This document shows positions 8,718 to 20,612 of a stretch of 64,000 nt of DNA, one piece after another. Under the pieces are notes generated by a model that was not told the DNA's origin, did not search any database, and saw nothing but the letters and a program-made list of their open reading frames with translations. The stretch's first letter is position 1; each line of letters starts with the position of its first letter. The translations under genes were made by a program, and so were the position numbers. This DNA is from Aquisphaera giovannonii (GTDB lineage Bacteria > Planctomycetota > Planctomycetia > Isosphaerales > Isosphaeraceae): the NCBI RefSeq assembly GCF_008087625.1, contig NZ_CP042997.1, forward strand, positions 2,542,001-2,606,000, in the 5' to 3' direction.

Positions 8718-10241
8718 ATGAGCAACGCACAGGCGACCGACCGACTGGTCCTGGGACTCGACATGGGCACGCAGAGCCTGCGGGCCGCGCTCGTGGACCT
8801 GAAGGGCCGCACCGTGGCCTACGGCGTGGAGCCGATCGAGACCACCTACCCGCGACCGGCCTGGGCCGAGCAGGAACCGAGGCAGTGGTGGGCCGCGACC
8901 AGATCGGCCATCGCGAAGGCCCTCGAGAAGTCCGGCGCCTCGCCGGGGCAGATCGCCGCGATCGGCCTGGACTGCACCGCCTGCACGGTCCTCGCCTGCG
9001 ACCTGGAGGGCAACCCGCTCCGGCCGGCCCTCCTCTGGATGGACCAGCGCTCCTACCGCGAGGCCGACGCCATCAGCGCGACGGCCGACCCGATCCTCCG
9101 CTACGTCTCCGGCCGCGTCTCCCCGGAGTGGATGCTGCCCAAGGCGCTCTGGCTCAAGAACAACGAGCCGGACACCTACCGCAAGGCGGGGCGGATCGTC
9201 GAGTGCACCAACTGGATGATGTACAAGTTGACGGGCCACTGGACGCTGTCGCTGAATCACGTCGCCGTGAAGTGGAATTACGCCCGCCCCGACGGAGGCT
9301 GGCCGCTGGCGATGATGGCGAAGGTCGGGCTGGACGACCTGCCGGGGAAATGGCCCGACGAGATCGTGCCCCTCGGCAAGGGCGACGACCGCCTGAGCGC
9401 CAGGGCGGCCGAGGAGCTCGGCCTTAAGGCCGGCACGCCCGTGGCCCAGGGCGGCATCGACGCCTACCTCGGGATGCTCGGGCTCGGGGCGACGAACGAC
9501 GGCGACGTCGCGGCGATCGTCGGCTCCAGCACCTGCCACCTGGCCCAGTGCAAGGACGGCGTGTTCGGCTCGGGCGCCGCGGGCTGCTATCCCGACGCGA
9601 CGGTCGAGGGGCTGTACACGATCGAGGCCGGCCAGACGGCCACCGGATCGATCCTCGATTGGTACCGCCGCCACTTCGCGGCCCGCGAGCAGGCCGAGGC
9701 GGACCGACGCGGCGTGAACGTCTACAGCGTCCTCGACGAGGAGGCGGCCAAGGTTCCGCCCGGCGCCGATGGGCTGGTCGTCCGCGACGACTTCCAGGGC
9801 AATCGTTCGCCCTACAAGAACCCGCAGGCCCGCGGCGCGATCGTCGGACTTTCGCTGGCGCATGGCCCGGGCCATATCTTTCGCGCCCTCTACGAGGCGA
9901 CCGCCTGCGGCACGCGGCACATCCTCGAGGACGCCTCGAAGCACGGCCTGAAGGTCCACCGCGTCTTCCTGGGCGGCGGCGGCGCCAAGTCCCCGCTCTG
10001 GCTCCAGATCCACGCCGACATCCTCAAGCGGCCCGTCCTCCTGACCCGCGAGAGCGAGTCCTGCGCCCTCGGCTCCGCCATGATCGCCGCCATCGCCGCC
10101 GGCGAGTTCGCCGACCTCGACGAGGCCGCCCGCGCGATGGTGGCCATCGAGAAGACCGTGGACCCGAATCCGGCGAACGCGGATGCCTACGACGAGCTCT
10201 TCGCGAAGTACGTGGATCTCTACTCGCGGCTGAATGCCTGA
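8718..10241 (+). CDS. FGGY-family carbohydrate kinase (ribulokinase/xylulokinase type)
   Basis: 507 residues. The start at 8718 has AAGAGG eight bases upstream. L-G-L-D-M-G-T-Q-S is the N-terminal phosphate-binding loop of the FGGY/actin-fold kinases, G-G-I-D-A-Y contains the likely catalytic Asp, and G-G-G-A-K-S-P-L-W is the adenosine-binding signature near the C-terminus. The I-G-L-D-C-T-A-C-T segment resembles ribulokinase-like members more than classical XylB. It phosphorylates a pentulose, pentitol or similar sugar with ATP; the exact substrate is not readable. No isomerase or transporter gene for a pentose pathway is next to it. Confidence 0.88.
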   Translation: MSNAQATDRLVLGLDMGTQSLRAALVDLKGRTVAYGVEPIETTYPRPAWAEQEPRQWWAATRSAIAKALEKSGASPGQIAAIGLDCTACTVLACDLEGNPLRPALLWMDQRSYREADAISATADPILRYVSGRVSPEWMLPKALWLKNNEPDTYRKAGRIVECTNWMMYKLTGHWTLSLNHVAVKWNYARPDGGWPLAMMAKVGLDDLPGKWPDEIVPLGKGDDRLSARAAEELGLKAGTPVAQGGIDAYLGMLGLGATNDGDVAAIVGSSTCHLAQCKDGVFGSGAAGCYPDATVEGLYTIEAGQTATGSILDWYRRHFAAREQAEADRRGVNVYSVLDEEAAKVPPGADGLVVRDDFQGNRSPYKNPQARGAIVGLSLAHGPGHIFRALYEATACGTRHILEDASKHGLKVHRVFLGGGGAKSPLWLQIHADILKRPVLLTRESESCALGSAMIAAIAAGEFADLDEAARAMVAIEKTVDPNPANADAYDELFAKYVDLYSRLNA

Positions 10242-10341
10242 TCGTCCAGGGGGCGGGTCGGAAGGCGGATGACAGGTCCGACCGCCCGGCCCGCTCCGAG
10301 GCGGCAAGGACGGTCGGCCAAAATGTCTTCGGGATGGATTC

Positions 10342-10370
10342 TTGACTCGGTCCAGAATTGGTCTTAGTCT
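10342..10370 (+). promoter_or_regulatory. Candidate promoter of the Fur-family gene
   Basis: TTGACT (10342-10347) and TAGTCT (10365-10370) are separated by 17 bp. The predicted start of transcription falls on or next to the ATG at 10377, so the mRNA would be leaderless or nearly so; this agrees with the absence of a ribosome-binding site. The -10 match is weak (three of six). No clear Per/Fur palindrome could be drawn across it. Confidence 0.4.
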
Positions 10371-10376
10371 ATTTTC

Positions 10377-13156
<2,780 letters not shown>

Positions 13157-13258
13157 GCATCGAGCGGAAAATGCTGCGGGCCCGCGGGGACGCGTCCGCG
13201 GAGGTCTGGGATGTCTTGACGGAAGCGGAGCGAAGATGGGGGAGAATCCCGCCGCTGG

Positions 13259-14740
13259 CTAGGCGTCGTGCCCGGCCTCCGTTTCGTTCTCGCGCAGGTC
13301 CGTAACGGGCTCGGTGGGCAGCCTGAGCGTGAAGAGGCAGCCGGGCCCCGGGCCGCTCGTGGCGGCGAGCGAGCCTCCCAGGGCGGCGGCGATCCGCCGG
13401 GCCACCGGCAACCCGAGGCCGACTCCCGGCCGGCCCTCCCGCCGGGCCTGGTCGGTGCGGTAGAAGGGGTCGAAGACCCGTGCCAGCTCCGCCGGTGACA
13501 GCCCCGGGCCCCGGTCCTCCACGCCCAGGACGACCACCCCGGGCTCGGACCAGCATCGGACGGCGACCGGCGACCCCGGCGGGCTGTACTTGAAGGCGTT
13601 CTCCAGCAGGTTGTCCAGGAGCTGGCCCAGCAGGTGCGGATTGACGCGGGCCGCGAGGCCTCCGCCTTCCCGGACCTCGACGCGAAGGTCTTTGCGACGC
13701 GTGTGATCCTCCCAGCAGGCCAGGTGCTCGGGGAGCCAGCGGGCCAGGTCCAACGTCCCCATCTCCACCGGCACGTCCTCGGGGTCGGCCAGGAAGAGGA
13801 GCGACTCGACGATGCCGCGGAGCCGGCCCCCTTCGTCGAGGACGCGGTCGAGGACACGCCGGTATTCCTCCGGCGATCGGTCGCGTCGCCTCGCCACCTG
13901 CACCTGGCCCAGCAGCGCCGCGAGCGGGGTCCGGAGCTGGTGCGAGGCCGCGCCGGCGAAGCGTCGCTGGTCGTCGAAGGCCCCGCTCAATCGCTCCAGG
14001 AGGCCGTTGAATGCGTCTCCCACCTCATCCAGCTCGTCCGCGGTCCCGGGGGTGGGGAGCCTCCGGCCCAGGTCCGCGGCCGTCATGGCGGTCGCCACGC
14101 GGGCCATCCGCCTGACCGGCGCGAGGGCCCGACGGGCCAGCACATGCCCGGCCGCGGCCGCCGCGACCCAGACCCCCGCAGAGAGCGTGACCAACGCCAG
14201 GCCGAGCCGGTTCAGCGCGGCCTCGACCGGGGCGGGGGAGAGGCCGGCGACCAGCACCAGCTCGGGATACTGGACCTCATAGCCCGGCTCGTCGTCCGGA
14301 TGCCCGCGCCCCTGCCGGAGCAGGTCGGCGAGGACCAGCTTCCGGCCGGCCATCCTCCACCCCGGCGCGTCGCCGAATCGCGTGGCCTCCGACCTCGGGG
14401 CCGACCAGGAGGCGGGGGCCCAGTCGCGCGGGAAGTCCGAGGCCATCGCGTTCGCCGAGAGGTCCACGCGCGAGCCTCCCCCGTCGCGGATGGACCACCT
14501 CACGGCGCTGATGCCCGAATCGACGCCCAGCGCGATCCTCCGGTCGGTCGGCTCCCATTCCAGGCCCCCCGGCTCGATGTCCACCGCCGCCTCCAGCGTG
14601 TCGAGCCCCCGTTGCAGCCGGTCGTCCAGCTGACGGACCAGGTACGTCCTCGCGAGCGCGTACAAGGTGCAGGAGAAGCCGGCGAGGACCAGCCCGAGGA
14701 GGACCAGGAAGAACGCCGAGATGCGAGTCGCGAGGCTCAT
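13259..14740 (-). CDS. Two-component sensor histidine kinase
   Basis: 493 residues. Order: membrane helix 7-29, a periplasmic sensor region of about 150 residues, a second membrane helix around 179-200, a HAMP linker to about 255, then a HisKA domain with phosphoacceptor H267 (A-S-H-Q-L-R-T-P-L) and an ATPase domain with D-N-L-L-E-N-A-F-K-Y (N box), E-D-R-G-P-G-L (G1) and G-V-G-L-G-L (G2). The start codon overlaps the regulator's stop (ATGA), so the two are translationally coupled. Placed opposite an RND efflux operon, it resembles CusS/PhoQ-type systems. The signal is unknown, and the periplasmic domain lacks an obvious His/Met-rich metal site. Confidence 0.93.
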   Translation of the reverse strand: MSLATRISAFFLVLLGLVLAGFSCTLYALARTYLVRQLDDRLQRGLDTLEAAVDIEPGGLEWEPTDRRIALGVDSGISAVRWSIRDGGGSRVDLSANAMASDFPRDWAPASWSAPRSEATRFGDAPGWRMAGRKLVLADLLRQGRGHPDDEPGYEVQYPELVLVAGLSPAPVEAALNRLGLALVTLSAGVWVAAAAAGHVLARRALAPVRRMARVATAMTAADLGRRLPTPGTADELDEVGDAFNGLLERLSGAFDDQRRFAGAASHQLRTPLAALLGQVQVARRRDRSPEEYRRVLDRVLDEGGRLRGIVESLLFLADPEDVPVEMGTLDLARWLPEHLACWEDHTRRKDLRVEVREGGGLAARVNPHLLGQLLDNLLENAFKYSPPGSPVAVRCWSEPGVVVLGVEDRGPGLSPAELARVFDPFYRTDQARREGRPGVGLGLPVARRIAAALGGSLAATSGPGPGCLFTLRLPTEPVTDLRENETEAGHDA

Positions 14741-15435
14741 GGGAGCTCGCCGTCGGCATCCGCGGCGGCCTCCAGGACGTAGCCCTGACCCCGTCGCGTG
14801 TGGATCAATCGCGGGCCGAGCGCCTCCAGCTTCCGCCTGAGCTCGAAGACGTGTACGTCCAGCGTCTTCGACATCCCGTCCGAATGGTCCTGCCAGACCT
14901 GACCGTAGATCCGGGTGCGGCTCAGGACGCGGCCGGGATTGCGGAGGAAGTAGACGAGAAGGGCGAACTCCTTGGCGGTGAGGTCGAGCGGCCGGCCCGC
15001 CCGCTCGGCCCGCTGGGATGCGAGGTCGGCCGCGACGCCCCCGTACTCCAGGACGGTCCCCGCGCCGTCGTCGCGGCGGCGGAGGAGGGCCCGGACGCGG
15101 GCCACCAGCTCGTCGAAGTCGAACGGCTTGCAGAGGTAGTCGTCCGCGCCGCTGTTGAGCCCCTGCACGCGGAACTGGACCTGGTGCCTGGCCGTCAGCA
15201 GGAGCACGGGCGTGCGGCGGTCCCTCTCGCGGAACTGGCGAAGGAGCGTGAGGCCCTCGACGCCGGGGAGCCACCAGTCGAGGAGCACGACGTCCCAGGG
15301 CCCCGACCGGAGGGCCTTCCCGCCCTCGACGCCATCGGCGGCGTGCTCCACGGTGAATCCTTCCTCCCGGAGCCCGCGCACGAGGTAATCCGCGATGTTC
15401 TCCTCGTCCTCGACGACCAGGACCCGGATGCCCAT
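14737..15435 (-). CDS. OmpR/PhoB-family response regulator
   Basis: 232 residues. The receiver domain (1-120) has the acidic pocket E9/D10, phosphoacceptor D53 (L-L-D-W-W-L-P), T81 and K103. The C-terminal winged-helix DNA-binding domain (about 135-225) carries the OmpR signature L-T-A-K-E-F-A-L-L and ends with R-R-G-Q-G-Y-V-L. The ATG at 15435 begins the first receiver strand (M-G-I-R-V-L-V-V-E-D). First gene of the regulator-kinase pair, transcribed away from the efflux operon. OmpR-type regulators bind tandem direct repeats about one helical turn apart; a matching array lies at 15550-15589. Confidence 0.95.
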   Translation of the reverse strand: MGIRVLVVEDEENIADYLVRGLREEGFTVEHAADGVEGGKALRSGPWDVVLLDWWLPGVEGLTLLRQFRERDRRTPVLLLTARHQVQFRVQGLNSGADDYLCKPFDFDELVARVRALLRRRDDGAGTVLEYGGVAADLASQRAERAGRPLDLTAKEFALLVYFLRNPGRVLSRTRIYGQVWQDHSDGMSKTLDVHVFELRRKLEALGPRLIHTRRGQGYVLEAAADADGELP

Positions 15436-15549
15436 TCCCAAGCCTCGCTCGTGTTGCGTGCCGCGCGTCACCTCCGGGGCCCGGCCGGATGATCCTCGCC
15501 CGCTCCAGACCTCAATTGCATCAACGGGGGCTCCGACCGACGAGGCGAC

Positions 15550-15612
15550 TTGCCCGAGTTTAGCCCGAATTAACCCTGGGCTAACCCTGAGCTTTCCGTC
15601 CGCCGCTACAAT
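15550..15612 (+). promoter_or_regulatory. Phased direct-repeat array plus -10 element upstream of the efflux operon
   Basis: Four related heptamers start at 15550 (TTGCCC), 15560 (TTAGCCC), 15570 (TTAACCC) and 15581 (CTAACCC), spaced 10, 10 and 11 bp, that is on one face of the helix. The third and fourth copies extend as AACCCTG. The array is followed by TACAAT at 15607-15612, a five-of-six -10 match with no good -35, as expected for an activator-dependent promoter. It lies between the response regulator and the membrane fusion protein genes, so it is probably the regulator's operator. Confidence 0.6.
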
Positions 15613-15697
15613 TCGGCTCCTCGCGGCGCATACTCCTCCCCGCCACCCGGTGTTCCCCGCTCGCCGCGGCCAATCCCCCCAGCCTGGAGGGTCGACC

Positions 15698-17095
15698 TTG
15701 TCTTCTCCTGCAACGCACGCCGGCGCGTCGAGGCTCGCCGGGCGGCGAGCCGTTCGACGTTGGGGCCTCGCACTGGCCCTCGTCGCCTCCATCGCGGCAC
15801 TGTACCGCCTCGGCGGATACGGGGCCGCAAGCGAGACTCGCCCCGCATCGCTTGCGCCGCGGCCGGACGCAACGTCCTCGCTCCCGCGCGTGGAGGTCGT
15901 GCGTCCGAAGGCAGGCGGCGTGGAGCGGCAGACGGTCCAGCCGGGCTCCGTCCACGCGTTCGAGACCGTGGACGTCTACGCGATGGTCTCGGGATACCTG
16001 AAGCGTCAGCCGGTCGACATCGGGACGCGCGTCCGGAAGGGCGACCTGCTGGCGGAGATCGACGTCCCGCGCGAGGCCGAGGCCGTCGCCGAGTCCGCCG
16101 CGCTGCTCGCGCAGGCCCGGGCCCGCGTCACGCAGGCCGCCGCGCAGCTCGCGACGGCGGAGGCCGACCGCACGGCCGCCGAGGCGGTCGCCGCCCAGGC
16201 GGAGGCGGACATCGACCGCTGCGTGGCCGACCGGTCGCTCGAGGAGAAGGCATTCGACCGCATCGGGCACCTGGTGCAGCGGAGCGCCGTGGAGCCCCGG
16301 CTGCTCGACGAGGAGCGGCATCGACTGGAATTGACCGTCGCGGCCGAGAAGGCGGCGCGGATCTCCCTGCGGGCGGCCAGGGCGAAGCTCCAGGCGGCGA
16401 CGGCCCGGATCGGGCAGGCGAGGGCCGACGTCGCGGAGGCCGAGGCCGCGGTAGGAGTCGCCGAGGCGAGGGTGGCCCGCGCGAAGGTCGATCTCGCCTA
16501 CGCGCGGATCGTCGCCCCGTTCGACGGCGTCATCACGAGCCGGAATTATCACCCGGGGGCGTTCATCAGCTCGGCGGCCGCGGGCGGCCGCGAGCCGCTG
16601 CTCACGGTCGCGCGGACGGATCTCATGCGGGTGGTCGTCCGCGTCCCGGACCGCGACGTCGCCCTGGCCCAGCCGGGCGACCGCGCGACCCTCGTGGTCG
16701 ATGCCCTGGGCAACCGGAGGTTCGAGGGTGCCGTCTCCCGCGTCGGCGAGTCGGAGGACCACGCCAGCCGCACCATGCGCGTCGAGATCGACCTGCCCAA
16801 CCCCGACGGAGCGCTCCGGGAGGGCATGTACGGCCGCGCGGTCATCGCGCTCGAGCCCTCGACCGGCCGCCTGAGCCTGCCGACCGCCTGCGTCCTCGAC
16901 CGGACCGGGAAGGGCCGCGGGGTGGTCCAGCTCGTCCGCGAAGGCAAGGTCGAGCGGGCCTCGGTGGAGCTCGGGGTGGACGACGGCAAGCTCGTCGAGG
17001 TCGTCTCCGGGGTCGGTGCAGGGGACCAGGTCGTGCTCCGCTCCGGCGCGTCGCTGGAGCCCGGGACGCCCGTCGCGACCAGGCCGGCCGGATGA
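15698..17095 (+). CDS. RND efflux membrane fusion protein (periplasmic adaptor)
   Basis: 465 residues from a TTG start at 15698, chosen because GGAGG lies seven bases upstream and an N-terminal membrane anchor (W-G-L-A-L-A-L-V-A-S-I-A-A-L) follows. The order is that of HlyD/AcrA-type adaptors: a first biotinyl-lipoyl half (V-D-I-G-T-R-V-R-K-G-D-L-L-A), a long Ala/Glu-rich coiled-coil hairpin (about residues 130-260), the second lipoyl half with I-V-A-P-F-D-G-V-I, then beta-barrel and membrane-proximal domains. It links an inner-membrane pump to an outer-membrane channel. The pump gene follows 133 bp downstream; no TolC-like gene is seen here. Confidence 0.93.
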   Translation: MSSPATHAGASRLAGRRAVRRWGLALALVASIAALYRLGGYGAASETRPASLAPRPDATSSLPRVEVVRPKAGGVERQTVQPGSVHAFETVDVYAMVSGYLKRQPVDIGTRVRKGDLLAEIDVPREAEAVAESAALLAQARARVTQAAAQLATAEADRTAAEAVAAQAEADIDRCVADRSLEEKAFDRIGHLVQRSAVEPRLLDEERHRLELTVAAEKAARISLRAARAKLQAATARIGQARADVAEAEAAVGVAEARVARAKVDLAYARIVAPFDGVITSRNYHPGAFISSAAAGGREPLLTVARTDLMRVVVRVPDRDVALAQPGDRATLVVDALGNRRFEGAVSRVGESEDHASRTMRVEIDLPNPDGALREGMYGRAVIALEPSTGRLSLPTACVLDRTGKGRGVVQLVREGKVERASVELGVDDGKLVEVVSGVGAGDQVVLRSGASLEPGTPVATRPAG

Positions 17096-17228
17096 AGGCC
17101 GTGCCCGCCACGCCTCATCGCTCTACGGACGCGTCCGGCCCCGCGACGGCCGGTCCGGATGAGGGAGCGACCGGACGTCCCTCCCGGGCGTGCCCGTGCG
17201 GACAACGAACGAAGGAGGACGCTCGCCG

Positions 17229-20200
17229 ATGAATGGCCTGATCCGCGCCTCGCTCGCGAACCCGATCGCCGTGACCGTGCTGTCGCTCGCGGTCGTGGTC
17301 CTCGGCACGCTCGCCGCCTGGGCCATCCCGGTCGACATCCTGCCGGTGTTCCGCAGCCCCGCCGTCCAGGTGCTGACGTTCTACGGGGGCATGCCCGCGG
17401 CGAGCATCGAGAAGAACATCACCGCGCGCATGGAACGCGGCGTCGTGCAGGCCTCGGGAGGCCGGCGGATCGAGTCGCGGTCGATCGTCGGCGTCAGCAT
17501 CGTCCGGGATTACTTCCGGAGCAACGTCGATCGGAGCGGGGCCCTCACGGAGACCAACTCGCTGGCCGGCTGGGAGTACCCGACGATGCCGCCCGGGACG
17601 CTCCCCCCGGTCGTCCTCCCCTATGACCCGACGAGCACGACGCCCGTGGCCCTGCTCGCCCTCGACAGCGAGACGCAGGGCGAGGCCGCGCTCTTCGACA
17701 CGGGCCGGTACGAGGTGCGTCCCCAGGTGATGTCGCAGCCGGGGGCGATCGCGCCGCTCGTCTACGGCGGCAAGGTCCGCGCGGTCATGCTCTACCTGGA
17801 CCGAATGCAGCTCCAGGCCCGCCACCTCTCGCCCCAGGACGTGATGCGTGCGGTGGACGATTACAACGTCTTCCTCCCCACCGGCAGCGCCAAGTTCGGC
17901 AAGACGGACTATGCGATCGATTCGAATTCCATGTTCGACGTCGTGGGGAACATGGCGGAGATCCCCCTCCACAACGAGCACGGCAACGCGGCCTACCTCG
18001 CGGACGTCGCGACGCCGAAGGACGCGAGCTACATCCAGACGAGCGTCGTCCGCGTCAACGGCAAGCGCCAGGTGTACGTCCCGGTCTTCCGGCAACTCGG
18101 GGCCAGCACCCTCCAGGTGGTCGATACGCTGCGGTCGTCGCTCGACTCGATGAAGGCGAAGCTCACCCGGGGCGGGATCGACCTGAAGCTCGTCATGGAC
18201 CAGTCGATCTACGTCCGCCGGTCGATCGAGAGCCTCGCGGAGGAGGGCGTCCTCGGCGCGGTCCTCTGCTCGCTCGTGATCCTGCTCTTCCTGGGCGAGT
18301 GGCGGATGACCGTCATCGCCGTCCTGACGATCCCCATCGCCGTGCTCGCCGCGCTGGTCGGGCTGTTCGCGACGGGGAACACCATCAACGTGATGACGCT
18401 CGCCGGGCTGTCGCTCGCCATCGGCCCGCTCGTCGATAGCGCGATCATCTGCCTGGAGAACACGCATCGCCACCTTGGCCTGGGCGCCTCGCCGGAGGAG
18501 GCGGCGTACCTCGGCGCGAGCGAGGTGGCGATGCCGGAGCTCGTCGCGAGCCTCTGCACGCTGCTCGTGCTCGCGCCGCTCGCGCTCATGCCGGGCCTGG
18601 GCGAATTCCTCTATCGGCCGATGGCCGCGGCGGTGGCCTTCGCGATGGCCTCGGCCTATCTCCTCTCCCGCACGTTCGTGCCGGCGAGGGCGGCCCGCTG
18701 GCTGCGACCCCACGCGCGGCGTGATCACGGCTCCGACGAGCCGGGGTCGGACGAGGTCGGGGCCGGCGGCACGGCGTCCCGCGGGGCCGCGTGGCGTCGG
18801 CTCGCCTCCGGGGCCTTCGCCCGCTGGGAAGCCGGGATCGAGGCCGGCATCCGCTGGTACGCCCGCCAGCTCGACCGCGCCATGCGGGCGAGGCTCCTCG
18901 TCGTGCTCGGCTCGGCGGCCGTGCTGGCCGCGGTGCTGGTGCTGCTCGGCAGCCAGCTCCGCCGCGAGTTCTTCCCGGAGGTCGACGCCGGCGCCTTCGA
19001 GATCTACGTCCGCGCCGCGAGCGGGACGCGCGTGGAGGAGACCGAGAAGCGGGTGGCCGAGGTGGAGGCCTTCGTCCGGAAGGTCGTGGGCGACGACGTC
19101 GAGATCCTCATCTCGGAGCTGGGCGTCGTCCCGGACCTGTCCGCCGCGTACACGCCCAACGCCGGGCCGATGGACGCGGTGCTGAGGGTCCAGCTCACCG
19201 AACACCGGGCCCGCTCGGCCCAGGAATACGTGCACGAGCTTCGCACGGGGTTCGCGGCGGACCCCGACTTCGCCGACCTGGAGTTCGCCTTCGACGCGGG
19301 CGGCATGATCCGCTCGGCGATGAACGAGGGGAAGTCGTCGCCGATCAACGTCCGGATCTCGGGCAAGGACACGGCGCAGTGCCGTCGCGTCGGGGAGGCG
19401 ATCAAGGCGAGGGTCGCCAGCGTCCCCGGCGTCGTGGACGCGCGCATCCTCCAAAGGCTGGACTATCCCGAGTACATCATCGACGTGGACCGGGCCAAGG
19501 CCGCCGACCTCGGGCTGAACCAGGCCGAGGTGATGAAGAACGTGGTGGCGGCCCTCAATTCCAGCATCCAGTTCCACAAGAGGAATTTCTGGATCGATCC
19601 GGTCAGCAAGAACCAGTACTTCGTCGGCGTGCAGTACTCCGAGGAGGACATCGACTCCGTGGACACGCTGCTCGACGTCCCGATCACGAGCCCGAAGCAA
19701 TCCCAGCCGATCCCGCTCCGGAACCTCGCGACGCTCCGCCCCGGCACCGTCCCCACGGAGATCACGCACAGCAACCTCCAGACGACGATCGACCTCACGA
19801 TGGGCGTCCACGGACGCGACCTGGGCCACGTGGCGGACGACGTGACGCGCGTGGTGGCCGAGTTCGGCGAGGCGCAGGGCGGCGGCACCTGGGCCCCGTA
19901 CGACCCGGCGGACCGGTCGGAAGGCCGGCGACCGATCAAGGGGGCCACGATCGAGCTGAGCGGCGAATACTCGCGGATGGAGGAGACCTTCCGGAGCCTC
20001 GGCATCGGCCTGGTCCTGGCGACGCTGCTGATCTACTTCCTCATGGCGGCGCTGCTGCGGTCGTACGTGACGCCGCTGGTGATCCTGCTCGCCGTGCCGC
20101 TCGGCCTGATCGGCGTGGTGGCGATGCTGTACCTGACCGACACGGCGGTGAACGTGCAATCTCTCCTCGGCGTCATCTTCATGGTGGGGATCGTCGTGTC

Positions 20201-20516
20201 CAACGCGGTGCTGCTCGTCGACTTCGCCGAGAACCTGCGCCTTCGCGAGGGGCTCCCCCCGGATGAAGCGATCCGCAGGGCGGCGTCGCTCCGGGTGAGG
20301 CCGGTGGTCATGACGGCCCTGGCGGCCTTCTTCGCGCTGATCCCGATGGCCCTGGCCCTCGGCCGCGGCAGCGAGGCCAACGGCCCGCTGGGCCGCGCCG
20401 TCATCGGCGGCATCCTCGCCGGCCTGGTCACGACGCTCTTCGTCGTGCCGTCGCTCTACTCGCTCCTGGTGAGGGACGCGGCCGGCGTTTCAAACGCCGA
20501 GGCGACCGCCGGCTGA
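17229..20516 (+). CDS. RND-family efflux transporter permease
   Basis: 1095 residues. The start at 17229 has AGGAGG about ten bases upstream. It shows the internal twofold repeat of RND pumps: an N-terminal helix (A-N-P-I-A-V-T-V-L), a large periplasmic loop, a block of six helices from about residue 340, a second periplasmic loop, and a final helix block to the end. In the fourth helix the proton-relay site reads G-P-L-V-D-S-A-I-I rather than the D-D pair of AcrB, so only one of the two aspartates is present. This is closer to heavy-metal-type pumps, though substrates are not decided by that alone. It forms an operon with the adaptor and is probably activated by the divergent two-component system. 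Confidence 0.92.
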   Translation: MNGLIRASLANPIAVTVLSLAVVVLGTLAAWAIPVDILPVFRSPAVQVLTFYGGMPAASIEKNITARMERGVVQASGGRRIESRSIVGVSIVRDYFRSNVDRSGALTETNSLAGWEYPTMPPGTLPPVVLPYDPTSTTPVALLALDSETQGEAALFDTGRYEVRPQVMSQPGAIAPLVYGGKVRAVMLYLDRMQLQARHLSPQDVMRAVDDYNVFLPTGSAKFGKTDYAIDSNSMFDVVGNMAEIPLHNEHGNAAYLADVATPKDASYIQTSVVRVNGKRQVYVPVFRQLGASTLQVVDTLRSSLDSMKAKLTRGGIDLKLVMDQSIYVRRSIESLAEEGVLGAVLCSLVILLFLGEWRMTVIAVLTIPIAVLAALVGLFATGNTINVMTLAGLSLAIGPLVDSAIICLENTHRHLGLGASPEEAAYLGASEVAMPELVASLCTLLVLAPLALMPGLGEFLYRPMAAAVAFAMASAYLLSRTFVPARAARWLRPHARRDHGSDEPGSDEVGAGGTASRGAAWRRLASGAFARWEAGIEAGIRWYARQLDRAMRARLLVVLGSAAVLAAVLVLLGSQLRREFFPEVDAGAFEIYVRAASGTRVEETEKRVAEVEAFVRKVVGDDVEILISELGVVPDLSAAYTPNAGPMDAVLRVQLTEHRARSAQEYVHELRTGFAADPDFADLEFAFDAGGMIRSAMNEGKSSPINVRISGKDTAQCRRVGEAIKARVASVPGVVDARILQRLDYPEYIIDVDRAKAADLGLNQAEVMKNVVAALNSSIQFHKRNFWIDPVSKNQYFVGVQYSEEDIDSVDTLLDVPITSPKQSQPIPLRNLATLRPGTVPTEITHSNLQTTIDLTMGVHGRDLGHVADDVTRVVAEFGEAQGGGTWAPYDPADRSEGRRPIKGATIELSGEYSRMEETFRSLGIGLVLATLLIYFLMAALLRSYVTPLVILLAVPLGLIGVVAMLYLTDTAVNVQSLLGVIFMVGIVVSNAVLLVDFAENLRLREGLPPDEAIRRAASLRVRPVVMTALAAFFALIPMALALGRGSEANGPLGRAVIGGILAGLVTTLFVVPSLYSLLVRDAAGVSNAEATAG

Positions 20517-20612
20517 CCCGGCGGCCAGCAAGGCACGGCCCGCTTCCCTTGTCCGAGGCACGCCGCGGTGGCCCCTGTCTACGACGTATGTCATTGACGG
20601 GCCGGCGGGGGC

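Noticed and set aside
13157-13258. CCGCGG-rich palindrome between katG and the sensor kinase as a terminator
   Set aside because: The stem is only six bases, with no T-run; it may be a chance GC palindrome.
17115-20159. A 1014-residue open frame on the minus strand, opposite the RND pump
   Set aside because: His/Arg/Asp-rich translation with no domains. It mirrors the codon bias of the plus-strand pump gene, as expected in GC-rich DNA.
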